Assembly (NCBI GenBank): GCA_026686845.1
Contig: JAIVEN010000013.1
Coordinates: 11,552,001 to 11,616,000, forward strand
Direction of reading: 5' to 3'
From: Adenanthera pavonina
Lineage: Eukaryota > Streptophyta > Magnoliopsida > Fabales > Fabaceae
Length of the DNA: 64,000 bases
The notes under the pieces are model-generated. The model made no database searches. It had not been told where the DNA came from and was given only the letters and a program-made list of their open reading frames with translations. Every line of letters starts with the position of its first letter. The stretch's first letter is position 1. The translations under genes and the position numbers were made by a program. Below are positions 1 through 10,944 of this stretch, piece by piece.

Positions 1-799
1 CTTCTTCCAGTCTTTTAGCAGTCTGAACAGCACTTCTAAAATTTCGAGCACCCTATAAATGTACACAATATACAAAATCAAATCATCAGTAAAATATATC
101 CTTGTCACTCTCATCATCTTAAAACAAACAAGATTGTATAATTGTCACTCTCATCATCTTAAAATAATAATAATAATAATAAAAGAGCATTTTAATTGCA
201 ACAAGATAACCCATAAGTCATAACTTGCTGAGCATTTAGACAATTAGATTATATGCAATATGAAGACCATATGAGTTCCTCCTCTTCAACTCGGCAGTAA
301 AAGTAATGCCATAAAACTCTAATACGGCAGGGGAGACTCATATTCTATCTCCTTGAAAAGTCTGATGTCAAGAAAGCGGCCTTTGTCTGAGAAACGAAAA
401 AAGAGGAACAGAATGAAATCGCAAAAATCACAAACTTAAACTTAGCAACCCTTTTAAGCAATATCACCACAAAGTAGCATAACAATATACCCAAAAATAA
501 ATTGTAGGTGACAAGTGCATTTCCAATAGAAATTGAAAAGCAAAAAGTTACAAATTTGAAAATAAAACTAGAAAAGAAAAACAGAATATAAGCAAATAAA
601 AGTGGTCAAAAACCCAATCGATGAAAAATGGAATACAAAAATTTACAATGCGATCTTGAAGAATCTTAGCGCCCTCAGCAACGGCTTGACCGGCTTGTTG
701 AACGACAGAATCAGCATAGTTCTTGACAGTGCGAGTGAGGTTGTTCTTGTTGCCAGCCTCCACTACTTTGTTCACCGCAGATCTCAGCCAAGACGACAT
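1..799 (-). CDS. 5' end of a conserved plant gene, two exons visible, partial
   Basis: Exon 1 runs from the ATG at 797-799 down to 647 and encodes 51 residues beginning MSSWLRSAVNKVVEAGNKNN and ending GAKILQDRI. It is followed directly by a GT donor (646-645). A matching AG acceptor (54-53) opens exon 2 at position 52, in phase 0, reading GARNFRSAVQTAKRLEE to the window edge. The join reads smoothly as one basic, helix-rich N-terminus, so I trust the splice sites. I chose this start because upstream in-frame codons are hydrophobic and atypical, while MSSWLRS begins the conserved-looking part. The sequence resembles a plant-conserved family I have seen, but I cannot name its function reliably. 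This is the only probable host gene in the window. Most of the gene lies outside, to the left. Confidence 0.72.
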
Positions 800-1108
800 G
801 GCTTGGAGGCCTCGCGATTTCCGTTTCCGAAAACTTAAAAGAGCTCTGAGGATATGATTAAGAAACTGAGAATGTAAGAAAAGCAGAAGTAGTGCAAACG
901 ACAAATGGTTTTGGAAGGTCGGGTACTAAAGAAGAGGTTTGAAAATGGCCAGGGAAGAAATGTGTTTTATTTTTGGGATCAGATGGACAAGATGTCAGCG
1001 TGCAGAAAATACACGTTTTCCGGAGTTGCAACGGCGTCGTTTAGTAGAACAAGACATGATCTCGTCGCTCGTGGTTTCTCCTTTTATGAGAAATGATGAT
1101 TTTTTTAA
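800..1108. other. Upstream region of the left-edge gene
   Basis: This stretch should hold the 5' UTR and promoter of the minus-strand gene at 1-799. Short ORFs here on either strand have no recognisable similarity. No TATA box can be called with confidence. A Mutator-like MITE begins at 1109, about 310 bases upstream of the start codon. Confidence 0.4.
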
Positions 1109-1623
1109 GATAAAAGCACACTTTTATTTCCTTATATTTATATTTAATTTAATTTAACAAATTTTATTTTATTTTTTTATTTTTTAAATATAATTAAGAG
1201 TTTTTATTACTAATAATGTTAATTATGTTAATTTCAAATACCAATAAAGTATTATTTAATATTAACATATGTCAATTTTCCATGTTAAATCATTAATATT
1301 ATTATTTATTTATTTTCAGTCTAAATTTTTTTAAAATTAAATTAAAAATTAAAAATAAATAATTATATATAATCAACTTTTAAACAAAATATATTTTAGG
1401 GTTTTTTATCATTAAAAATATGTTAGATAAATGTGAAAACATTTAACAATATTTTGTCAACATTTGAAAATATTTTATTATTATTTTCTGTAAATGAAGT
1501 TAATGGTATTAATGATAGAAAATCTTTTGATTATATTTTGAAAATTAAATATTAAAAAAATTAAATTAAAAAATTTAAAATCAAATCTAGTGTAAAACTA
1601 AAAAACTAAAAATATACTTTTAC
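1109..1623. mobile_element. Mutator-like MITE with long inverted ends (sister of 41955-44162)
   Basis: The left end (GATAAAAGCACACTTTTA) and the reverse complement of the right end (AGTAAAAGTATATTTTTAG) match imperfectly. The inverted similarity continues inward through the blocks TTTCTATCATTAATACCATT and TTTTTATTACTAATAATGTT. The whole unit parallels the element at 41955-44162, which has a clear 9-bp duplication. Here the flanks (tttttttaa, tttttcaat) agree at only about 6 of 9 positions, so this is the older copy. There is no coding capacity. Confidence 0.6.
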
Positions 1624-2650
1624 TTTTTCAATTGAACGATAATAACTAATATATATTCACGTCAGTCCTTAAATTAAACAATGAGAATATTGGTAATTTA
1701 ATATTGACTTATAGTTGAAAAATTAATATTGAGAGCCACGTTTAAAGTATTTTTATTTATATATTTTAATTTTGAAATGAGAAAATAACACTAAAATACC
1801 ACAAAAGAAAATTAATTCTAAAAACATATCTATAACTTGAGAAATTCTTAACAAATACCAAGATATCAAATTGAAATTAATTTGTAATGGGAAATGTTAA
1901 GTGTATCCCTACTCTTATATTTTCAACTAATCATCACATATTTCCAATTAATTTTTACATATTCTCAACTTTAACCCAAGGGTAAAATTGACATTTTTCT
2001 AATACATTTTAATTTTAGTTTAATACCTTAATATCTATTGGGAATTTCATAAATTATAGGTATGCTTTTGGAATTTACTTCCTTTCATGGTATTTAACTA
2101 TTATTTTCCCTTTTAAAATTATTTTAATATAAAAAATTTTAATTTTGAGTTCCAAATTGATTATTTTTGTACAGTTTATTTAAATATGCTAATCTTAAAT
2201 TTTAAGAATATTTTAAAATTCAAAATTCTTATCAGTTATCATAAATATTTTTTTGTGAACATAAATATGTTGTTTTGACAAGCGAGTGATTTGGTAGCAA
2301 AAAAAAAAGCAGACGAGTTATTTATTTGGGTGCCGATCAAGATTCTAAATAACATTGATCACCCAAAAAGTTTCTAAATCAGATCATGTAAATTTGGGCC
2401 AAAACCTTATCAAAAAATATTTGGGCCAAAAAAATATCATTTAAATTAATTAATATTTTGTTTTAGACCATAATATAATAATAATAATACAAGTAATGAA
2501 AGTCTAAACAGTAAACTGAACATAAATACAAGCCCAATTGCTCGTACCTATCTTTCCCGTCCCTTGATTACCCCCTGTAAGCTCCAAGATGGCCTATGGT
2601 CTGTCTGGTGAGGCTCCTTGACCGGTTGTTGGTTGACTTGCAAGGGAAAA
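1624..2650. other. AT-rich intergenic DNA, no gene seen
   Basis: AT-rich sequence without recognisable coding or RNA genes. A short, more GC-rich patch at about 2540-2645 stands out from its surroundings, and its minus-strand reading is open, but I recognise no protein in it. Confidence 0.4.
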
Positions 2651-2652
2651 TA

Positions 2653-2944
2653 TCCTTCTTCTATTCTAAATATGAGATGTTTTTTAAAAAAATTATTTAG
2701 TTTCAAATATAAAATAAGATACTTTGTAGGATTATCTAGTGTATGAATTAATTTTTTCATTCTCACATCTCGTCTACAATTAATAAGTAAAAGATAAATA
2801 TTATAAAAAAGTATAAGAGATAATATCATTAATAAGAATAAATAATAAAAAATATTAAATTTTTTTAATAAATTTAATGATTCAACTCACTTTTTTAAAT
2901 ATGTAAAATAATTAAAAGTGTATTATATTTAAGGCACGAGGGAG
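2653..2944. mobile_element. Probable Stowaway-like MITE (degenerate)
   Basis: The right end ends in gagggag followed by TA. Read inward on the minus strand it gives CTCCCTCGTGCCTTAAATAT, the style of many Tc1/mariner-derived plant MITEs. The left end after TA (2651-2652) reads TCCTTCTTCTATTCTAAATA, which aligns with gaps. Length is about 292 bp and AT content is high. There is no coding capacity; the 93-residue minus-strand ORF overlapping it is a chance opening. Confidence 0.45.
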
Positions 2945-2946
2945 TA

Positions 2947-4407
2947 TATTGGGGCCCAAAAAAATATCCTAAAGATATTTGACCATTCATGTTTTGATGC
3001 AATCCTTTTTTTTTAAATATAAATATATATATATATATATACACAATTCCCCATTAACCAGACTCTTGTTTTGTATTGTACTTTTTTCTTGGGTAATTTT
3101 TCCATTGTACTTTTGTGCCATAAAGTCATTTCATTTTAGTGTGCCTAATTGGGGAGACAATGGATTCTTTGTCAGCCCATTGAATACGTGTTTTGCATAT
3201 TATTCAAAACATATTGATAGTGTTTTCCAGAAAAAATATATTATTTATTATTTATGAATAATGTGGTTTCCTAAAATTTTTAATATATATTCTGATTTTT
3301 TTGCCAAAAATATATATTCTGATTTAGTCTACAATACAAAGGCCTTGTTTATTTAATTGATTAAATATTCTATCATTAACAATGCTTTCATGATAAATTA
3401 ACCTAGATGTACTCTTTTAATTATTTTGCATTTTAGTAAAAAAAATAAAATAAAAACATTGTGATCAAACCTATCAATCAATGTGGAGATTGATGATAAA
3501 CCCTTGTTAAATAATCAAGGATTAGGCTTTGATGTATTTTTATGTAGTTTTACTACCAAATTTATCAATAAAAAAATAATAAGTCTGTATTTTTTTAATA
3601 ATGACATTGTACATACAATTTAATTAGAAACTAAATAAGAAAAGCATGTATTTGTCATATTATTATTGAAAAATTATATTCTTAATACGTTTCGATTATA
3701 AAATTTGACTATAAAAATATATAAAATTGCATAATTTTTTCTCTATAATTAACTATTGTAGGCTATAAATATAAATTTAATAATTATGAGAGTTGCTATG
3801 GCGAAAAGATAACTTTAACTATTCATACTCTTGGTCAAACAATTGAAATTAATAGACAAATATCATGATTTTTGGCAAAAACGATAGATAATTTTTAAAT
3901 AACATATTTTTATATAACAATAATTAAATAAAACATATTTAGTGATACAAGTTACTACCCTGCATCACTTATATATGTCTAAAATTATAATTTCAACAAG
4001 AGTTTTATAATACCAACAACAATTCTTATGAGTGAAATGAATCTAAAACCATTTAAGTAAAGTTATGGATTCGAACCTTATGGATGGAAAGTGAAAGAGC
4101 TCACAACAGGCTATGTGAGTGATGACATGGAAAAATAGGCATCATGATATTAGTAGATTTTAATAAATATGTATACTAATATTGATACATTGTTGTATTA
4201 TTTAGTTTAGACGTTGAGATATTTTTGTACATGGGATACACACACAGCTGTTGGTTAGTGTTTACTCATATTATATAAATGTTGTATACAAACATGTATT
4301 ATGCAAGTTGAATGATTATATTCTTCATGGTATGAGAGTTAAAAGCCAAGTATTCAAACCCTTTGAACCAATGGTGGACCTAAAACCTCATGCTAGTGGA
4401 GCAATGT
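2947..4407. other. AT-rich intergenic DNA with an (AT)n run
   Basis: No gene or bounded element is visible. An (AT)n microsatellite lies at about 3023-3041. The remainder is low-complexity AT-rich sequence. Confidence 0.4.
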
Positions 4408-6194
4408 ATTCACTACTACAAATATGGGCTACAATATTGTTGGTATTCCCTTTTGGATATCTTTTAGATGTCCTCTGAACTCTGATCAATGTTGAGGGAA
4501 CTTATGATTGCTTGATTATAGCAATTTTATATTCTGACTCTTCAATTTTGAAACTTGTAATAGGGCTTTGTGGCTAATTAATCTAGATAATGATTTCATT
4601 AAATAAAAATCAACTTGTTCATTCTCATATTGGGGACATGCATATGGAGTTGTCGGTTATTTTCAGAATAGATGGAATTTTAATTCTGTGCAATCTGAGT
4701 GTGCAATATTCATTTTCAAATTTGTTGTATGCCATAAGGGAGCCAATCCAAATTTGAAAATCTATAAAGTGAATATTTAGTTTTGATGCCCCTAACAGTT
4801 ATATGTTTCTTTGTTTGATTGTTATGAGAGATTTGATTATGATCCTTTAGATGTTCAGAGAAAATATAATAAAGCTGTCAAACTGTGACATTGTTTATCT
4901 TGGATTTGACTTTTAGAAGGTATCCAACATTATCTACTCTTGTCTTCCTTGTTTTGGATTTGATTTTCACCAGTAACCTTTGTTCTTGCAACAATTGTTG
5001 GGTAATTGCACTTATCCCTGTTAAGTAACCAATCTTGGAAGAATTTCTGGAACAGAGGATTCAAATTTTGATGCTACTAGTTTACCTCTATTAATAATTG
5101 TGATCATTTGCTTTGCTGTTAAATGTGTTAGATTGGATAAAATAGACCTAAGAAGTTTGAGAAGTTTAGCCAAAGTAGGAACAATTTCATGAGTTAGAGG
5201 AGCCATAACCATGACACTGCTCAAAGGATAGAAGTTGTTACACATGGAGTTCTCTATATCTAAACATGCCTTTGGCATTCATGGTGACCATTGGTTGCTT
5301 GGTCATGTGTTGCTCTTGGAAAAGCAGTTTCTTTTTGTTATTTTGGAAGATGATGTAGGTATATTTTGGGTCTTATTCCCAAAGAAATTGAAAATTGATC
5401 ATTTGAATTATGTTTGCTTCATTGGAAACCTGAAAATTTATATTTTTGAAGCATGTATGAATATCTTCAAGCTATCTAGTAGATACATCACATACATGGT
5501 TTCTGCTATTTTCCTACATGAAGAATTGTATGTTGGAAGGTAATGCAGTTTTTATTTCTCATTAATCTTAATTTATTTCTAATGAAGTTTTTAGAATCCA
5601 AGATTGGCTATTCTTCATGATTTGCTTGATAGGAGCTCTTGCAGTGATCAGCAGGCTATATATAGTATTATGGGGTAAAGGCTAAAGTGGACTTCCTACT
5701 TTTAATTTGGGTGTATGTGGACACATACACAAGTTGAAGTTAAAGGCATTTCTACATGTGTACATTTAGGTTAAAGCTTAATATGGCAATAACATTTGAC
5801 TATGCCTTTCACTCTCTTCCTTGTAAATGCAATTTGATGCATGAAAATCATTCGTAGGGATTGTTAGTCACTAACCTCTTATCTCGTAACTTCATAAGAC
5901 TGATGTGGGTAGTAGAGAGTATGTTGAATTTCTACACTTCCCAAAGAAAAGGTTTACTGATTTTGGTAGGTTTTGCAATCTGAAGTTTAACTTCTTTTTC
6001 TTTTTTATTTTTATGATAATATTTAATTTCTTTTTTAATTATTGGTTGTGATGAACATTGATGCACTACATATTTTAGAAATTATATGCTGGATTTTGCT
6101 AGTTTCAAGGATTGAGCCTTATTGACTTGTATGAATGTTATTAAGCATTGTTATTATGGTTGTTTGATGTTGGGCATATATCCATTATAATGGT

Positions 6195-6317
6195 AATCTT
6201 TGATGAAAATTGGATATGCCTCTTGCACGTGAATCTTAAAATTTGAAGATGATGAGACTGAAATCTTTGATTAAGATGGGATATGCCTCTTGCACGTTGA
6301 TCTTATAATGTGAAGAT
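6195..6317 (+). repeat. Imperfect 56-bp direct repeat, two copies
   Basis: Copies at 6195-6250 and 6262-6317 share GGATATGCCTCTTGCACGT and matching flanks starting aatcttt and ending gaagat. It lies inside the CACTA element at 4411-7004 and looks like a local tandem duplication. Confidence 0.75.
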
Positions 6318-6774
6318 AGGATAGTCCTCTAATTCTTTTTTTTCCCCTTTTAAATGTTACTTTTTCAATCCCCTCCTAGGAAAAAGGGTGAACAACAAAA
6401 TTGAAATATGATGCAACTTTTGAACTTGCTATCATTAACCAAAGGTACGAGTTTCTAATTACCTGCTGTACTAGAATAATACCTTAAGTTTGACTCTAGG
6501 CAGTCTTAAGAAGAAGGCTACTTATATGTCTCCCAATAATATACAAGTAGGCACTATTTGAAAGGCAGTCTATGGGGTTCAAAGACCGAATGTAACTAAA
6601 TGTATCTATCATGCCTTAGTCACTTCAAGTCTCTAAAAGGCATACCAACCCCATTCAGGCTATCTTGTACTGCATGTCAAGATATTAATTAGTTATGATT
6701 TGTTAATTGAATAATAATAATGAGATTGTTTTTTAATTTTTTAGTCAAAGTGTTTTGAACTATATATGTAATGT

Positions 6775-6775
<1 letters not shown>

Positions 6776-6814
<39 letters not shown>
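6776..6814. repeat. (TAA)13 microsatellite
   Basis: Thirteen uninterrupted TAA units inside the CACTA element, near its right end. Confidence 0.95.
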
Positions 6815-6815
<1 letters not shown>

Positions 6816-7080
6816 TTTTATAAAAAAGGGGGTTTCAAGATCACTTATTACTAAGAAGTGGTCCAGAAGACCAACTTTGGGAATCGTTTATATTTTTGCT
6901 ATTAGCAGTCCCAAAGGCTTCAGAATCAATCACATCAGAATCACTTCAAAAATAGTTCTAAAGCCTAAAAACAAATGGTCCCAAAGCCTATTTTTGTAGT
7001 AGTGATTGTTCTAGCTAGATGCTTAAAAGGAGTGAATTGGGCTTTCCAATAATTTTTCAAAAAATCATAAGAGCAATATA

Positions 7081-7335
7081 CTCCATTTGTTCCATATTAT
7101 ACGACATTTTATATAACAAGTTTTTAGTCCAAAATATAGAATATTAAATATTTTTCTTTTCATTTTACCTCTATCTTTAATTCTTCCATATTCCTCATTT
7201 ATAACCCTATAATAATAATAGAATAGGGTATTTAATAAGGGTAAAATAGAAAATGTGAGTACTTATTGCACTGATTTCAAATGAAAAAAATGATTTTCTT
7301 AATATCCAATGCCTTACAATATGGACCAGAGGGAG
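7081..7335. mobile_element. Stowaway-like (Tc1/mariner-derived) MITE, 255 bp
   Basis: The left end is CTCCATTTGTTCCATATTAT. The reverse complement of the right end is CTCCCTCTGGTCCATATTGT, and the similarity continues through a CATT block. Both ends abut TA (7079-7080 and 7336-7337). The interior is AT-rich and non-coding. Confidence 0.78.
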
Positions 7336-7337
7336 TA

Positions 7338-8706
7338 ATAGTACAAGGTACCAAAACAGAGCAATGAACCACAAAGTAGATAGAGAATGGATAGAGAAAA
7401 TATACTCAATGATTTATCTTGATTTAGTCATTTCACTTAGCCTATGGCTAATTCTTAAGTCATCACTTGAGACTTCTCTACTATCTCAGCAAAATTAGTT
7501 GACTTCTTTCAAAACCATTGTACATAACCAAGCTTTACACTTGAGTTGGAAATCTCTCTTCTCACCCCTTGCAAGGTGCTTACAAATTCCCTAATATTTA
7601 CCTACACTAAGATTCTTCTACCCAAAATAGAAAGAAGGATTTGCAAGTGATAATTCTCACAAAAGAGTATATAGAAACAATGAAACTCACACAAGAGTCT
7701 AAGAGTGGTTAGATAAGGCTTTGAATACTGAAATTTAATGAAGATAGCATAGTAGCAATTTGGCACAAGATTACTTAATGATTACCAACCAGGCTTAAAT
7801 GAGATCTTATTTATAGATTTAAGCCAAATCTAGTTGTTAGAAATGAATTTTAGTCATTACTCTGCAAAAGTAGCCATTCACTTACCACATTAAATGCAAT
7901 TGTTGATGATATATGACTAATAGAGGTAGGTTATACAACTAATATAGATGACAATTAGAAAACTTCTCTATCATTGGGCCTCAATGTATGACTAACACAA
8001 AGCAATGTATGTACATCGACCACATTCCAGAAGTCACATTATTTAGCTCAGACTTGATGTTCGTATAATGCACTTTAGTTGGATGACTAATGATTTGTTT
8101 ATGGAAACCCAAAAATGCTAGAGTATGAAAATGAGTCTAACCTCATGAGATGTTACACCTAATGTCATAAAAATCAAACCGAATTGGGTGGTTCAACTGG
8201 GAATCAATAGTAGGTCTGATTCGAAGGATGAGGCAAGTTAGAGTAAAAAGAAATTGGTAAAACTAGCTTTAAATCAATCAAAATCAATGGGCTTAATGAT
8301 TTGAGCGATTTAGAAAATAAGAACCAAAAAGAAGATGCTTGAATAGTGTAAAAGATGACAACTGAAGAACACCACAAAAAAAAAATAATGAAAGAAGAAA
8401 GCATGAGATGAAGGAGTTTAGGAGAGATTGCACAAGAAAGAAGTAAAACAATGATAAAGAAAATCCACTAAGAAAATAGAACCTGTTAAAGCACCTCAGA
8501 TGAGCAAGCTTTGTTTATTGTTTAAGATGGCAGTTGTCATTGGAGGGAGTAAAACTCGTGAATCCAAGTGCAAGAGCCAAGAAGTGAGAGACTGAGAAAT
8601 GCTACCCCAAGGAAGCCAAAAATGAAAACTTAAAGAGATAGAGTTAGCAAGCTTCATTTAATGGACATACTTGATTGAGGTGGCAAAAAGTTGATTCTTC
8701 AAACCC
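7338..8706. other. Probable diverged Copia-type LTR remnant and unique DNA
   Basis: From about 7380 to 8170 the order of landmarks resembles the Sirevirus LTR at 8766-10627. There is a 'gatttatcttgatttagtc' block, a 'cacttgagacttctc' block, a 'cttatttatagatttaagcc' TATA-like block and a 'ccacattaaatgcaattgtt' block. Similarity is too weak to set ends or find a duplication. 8180-8706 shows nothing recognisable. Confidence 0.35.
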
Positions 8707-8765
8707 TAAGCTCCATTTGGTTCACTGGAATTGGGGGTATGGAAGTAGAAGTGGAAGTGGAATCT

Positions 8766-10627
8766 TGTTAGCAAGGCTGACTTCCCAAGAGGGGGGTGAA
8801 TTGGGAAGATTGTAATTTTTCTGCACAAAGTGAAATGGGTGAAGGTAGCACAGTGTAATGGAAGCAACGTATAAAACAGAGCAAGCTGAAAAGTAAAAAT
8901 AAGGAGAGGAAGACTTAGTAATTTATCCTGGTTCGGTCTATCCACTTGACCTACGTCCAGTCCCCAAGACAACTCTTGAGATTTTTTTCACTATACAGCA
9001 AGAATTCAACGGGCTTCTTGCTAATGCCACAGTACAACGAGTATGCTCTATTTCTGGAGCTCTCTCAATCTCTCTAAGCACTTCTACAATGTGCTTCCCA
9101 ATCCTCTTGTGATTTCCCCTCACAAGTAAATCTATCTTCCAGATGAAGAGTAAATTGTTTACAAAGATATAACTCTCTTGAATAGAGTAGATATGAAGGT
9201 TAAAGTACAGACATTGAAGTTGAGAGGTTAAAAGCTTTTGAGAAGAAGATTTGGTAGAAATTCGGTATATACAAGTTTGATTCGTTACCCACAACTTCAA
9301 ATGGTGTTATATTTATAGATTTAGGTCTCAAATGTCTGTTAGAGACAAAATCTATCCGTTGGGGAAGTTATCCAATGGTTACACTGAAAAACTATCCATT
9401 TACCAACCGCATTTAATGTTTCTGACATACTGAAATTTGAATTTTGGTTGGTCGATAGACAAATTTCGAAGGAACCGAAGGTTAAAGCTTCCAACGTTGA
9501 AATACCGAAGTTCGTCTGTTCATGAAGTGAAATTTGAATTTTGAAACTCATAAAATGTTTTCATGTTGTGACATACGAATTTTCAAGAAGAAAGTTTTTC
9601 GGTTAAGTGTGAACAGTGTTTTCAATTTTCTAAAGTGCCTTCGAAATTCGAATTTTGGAAGCCCAAAATTCATCTGTCTGTAGAACGTTCAAGGAGGCAC
9701 AGTAGTTCACTTTCTTTGAAATTTAAATTTTGAAGGAGTGAAGTTCATCTGTCAGAGAGATTCTTCTCAGACTAACTTCAACATTCGAAGTTACAAAACT
9801 CTGTCATTCGTATGTCAACATTTCATTCCAACAGACTCACAACCTTAGCTTCTGAAATTCGAATTTTAATGTTCAAAGTTTGTCTGACAGAAAGCAGTTT
9901 TGAAACTTAAATTATTCTTGATCTCATATTAACTTTAACATTGTTTCAGACGAATTTCTTCCATTTTCATAAGTTGTGTTTTGTCTAAAATTCGAATTTT
10001 GAAGACTCAAAGTTCGTCTGTTTCAAAGAAGCTTCTTTCAAACTTATATGAAAATTCGAATGTTGGAAAGCCAAAGTTCATCTGTCAGATAGTATTTTTG
10101 AAACTCAATTTCATCTTGATTTTAGATGAACTTTAACATTATTTCAGATGAATTTCTTTGGTTTTCTCAAACTGCATTTTATCTGAAATTCGAATTTTGA
10201 AGATCTGAAGTTCGTCTGTCACTAAAAGGTTTCTTTCATACTTAGATGAAAATTCGAATTTTGAAGAAGAAAATTCGTCTGACAAAAAGACATCTCTTCA
10301 GACTTGTTTAGTTTTAGCTCGAAATTCGAATTCCCAAAGGCAAAGTTCGAATTTCTAACATGCCAGTTCAATATAAACTTTTCAAACTTCATCTGTTGTT
10401 GGGTATTTTTTAAATATTTCATAATCTAACATAAAATCAAGGTTTTAAAACGTTTTTCCACCAAATCAAAATCTTTTACTCACTCATAACTAAAGCTAAA
10501 GATCCTACAGTAGATCTAGCAGCAATTACTTAGAAATCCTTCACTTGAAACACTTTGAGCTCCTTTGATATCTTCAATCCAAGCTCTTGTATGCTGGTTT
10601 TGAATCATCAAAACTCTTGATTCAATA
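8766..10627 (-). repeat. 3' LTR of the Sirevirus
   Basis: In plus-strand order it begins TGTTAGCAAGGCTGACTTCC and ends TTGATTCAATA. Its partner at 19138-20997 ends TTCAACA, so this copy has one change in the terminal dinucleotide region. It contains a TATA-like 'ttatatttatagattta' near 9306-9322 and a dense array of TTCGAA and TTCGTCTG motifs at 9420-10390. Confidence 0.93.
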
Positions 10628-10641
10628 TTCTCCCCCTTTTT
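10628..10641 (-). promoter_or_regulatory. Polypurine tract, with two further copies upstream
   Basis: On the minus strand AAAAGGGGGAGAA lies directly against the 3' LTR, the position of the plus-strand DNA primer. Near-copies lie at 11027-11040 (AAAAAGGGGGAGAAG, inside the end of the env-like reading frame) and 10694-10707 (TTAAGGGGGAGCTT). Repeated polypurine tracts are a described habit of Sireviruses. Confidence 0.8.
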
Positions 10642-10944
10642 GATGATGACAAAATAACTTACAAACTGGATTAGTACTTGGGTTTGCTTTTACAAGCTCC
10701 CCCTTAACATATCCATTATATTTCAAAAGATATCATATACAGCAGATCAAGTGAAGATATTCAAAGAATAATATGCACAAATCATTGCAACCAAGAAATT
10801 CATTCATTTCAATACTTAAGCTTTACATAGATAAAATTAATCAAAGTTCTTAATACACAATACAAAATGCAAACATTCAAAACAGAAACAGAAACACAAG
10901 GCACTACAAGAGTACTCAAGCCTAAGATTTAAACAAGTCTTCAA

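Larger units (their letters stand above)
4411..7004. mobile_element. Non-autonomous CACTA (En/Spm-like) element, 2594 bp
   Basis: The left end reads CACTACTACAAATATGGGCT. The reverse complement of the right end reads CACTACTACAAAAATAGGCT, 18 of 20 matching. The element is flanked by the 3-bp direct repeat ATT (4408-4410 and 7005-7007), the duplication size of CACTA elements. Near the right end the word cccaaagcc and close variants repeat (about 6912-6990), as expected of subterminal transposase-binding repeats. I find no TNP2 or TNPA similarity inside, so it would depend on a transposase made elsewhere. ORFs of 85 and 102 codons at about 5021-5543 are not recognisable. The interior may hold captured host sequence, but I cannot identify it. 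Confidence 0.87.

Noticed and set aside
2548..2829. 93-codon minus-strand ORF
   Set aside because: Most of it lies in an AT-rich MITE-like stretch, and no recognisable similarity was found.
5021..5543. Two ORFs inside the small CACTA element as possible transposase
   Set aside because: No TNP2, TNPA or DUF4216-type pattern; they are more likely chance or captured sequence.
8954..9300. 120-codon and similar ORFs repeated in each Sirevirus LTR (for example 19323-19664, 63444-63662)
   Set aside because: They recur only because the LTR recurs; frames are not conserved among copies and no protein is recognised.
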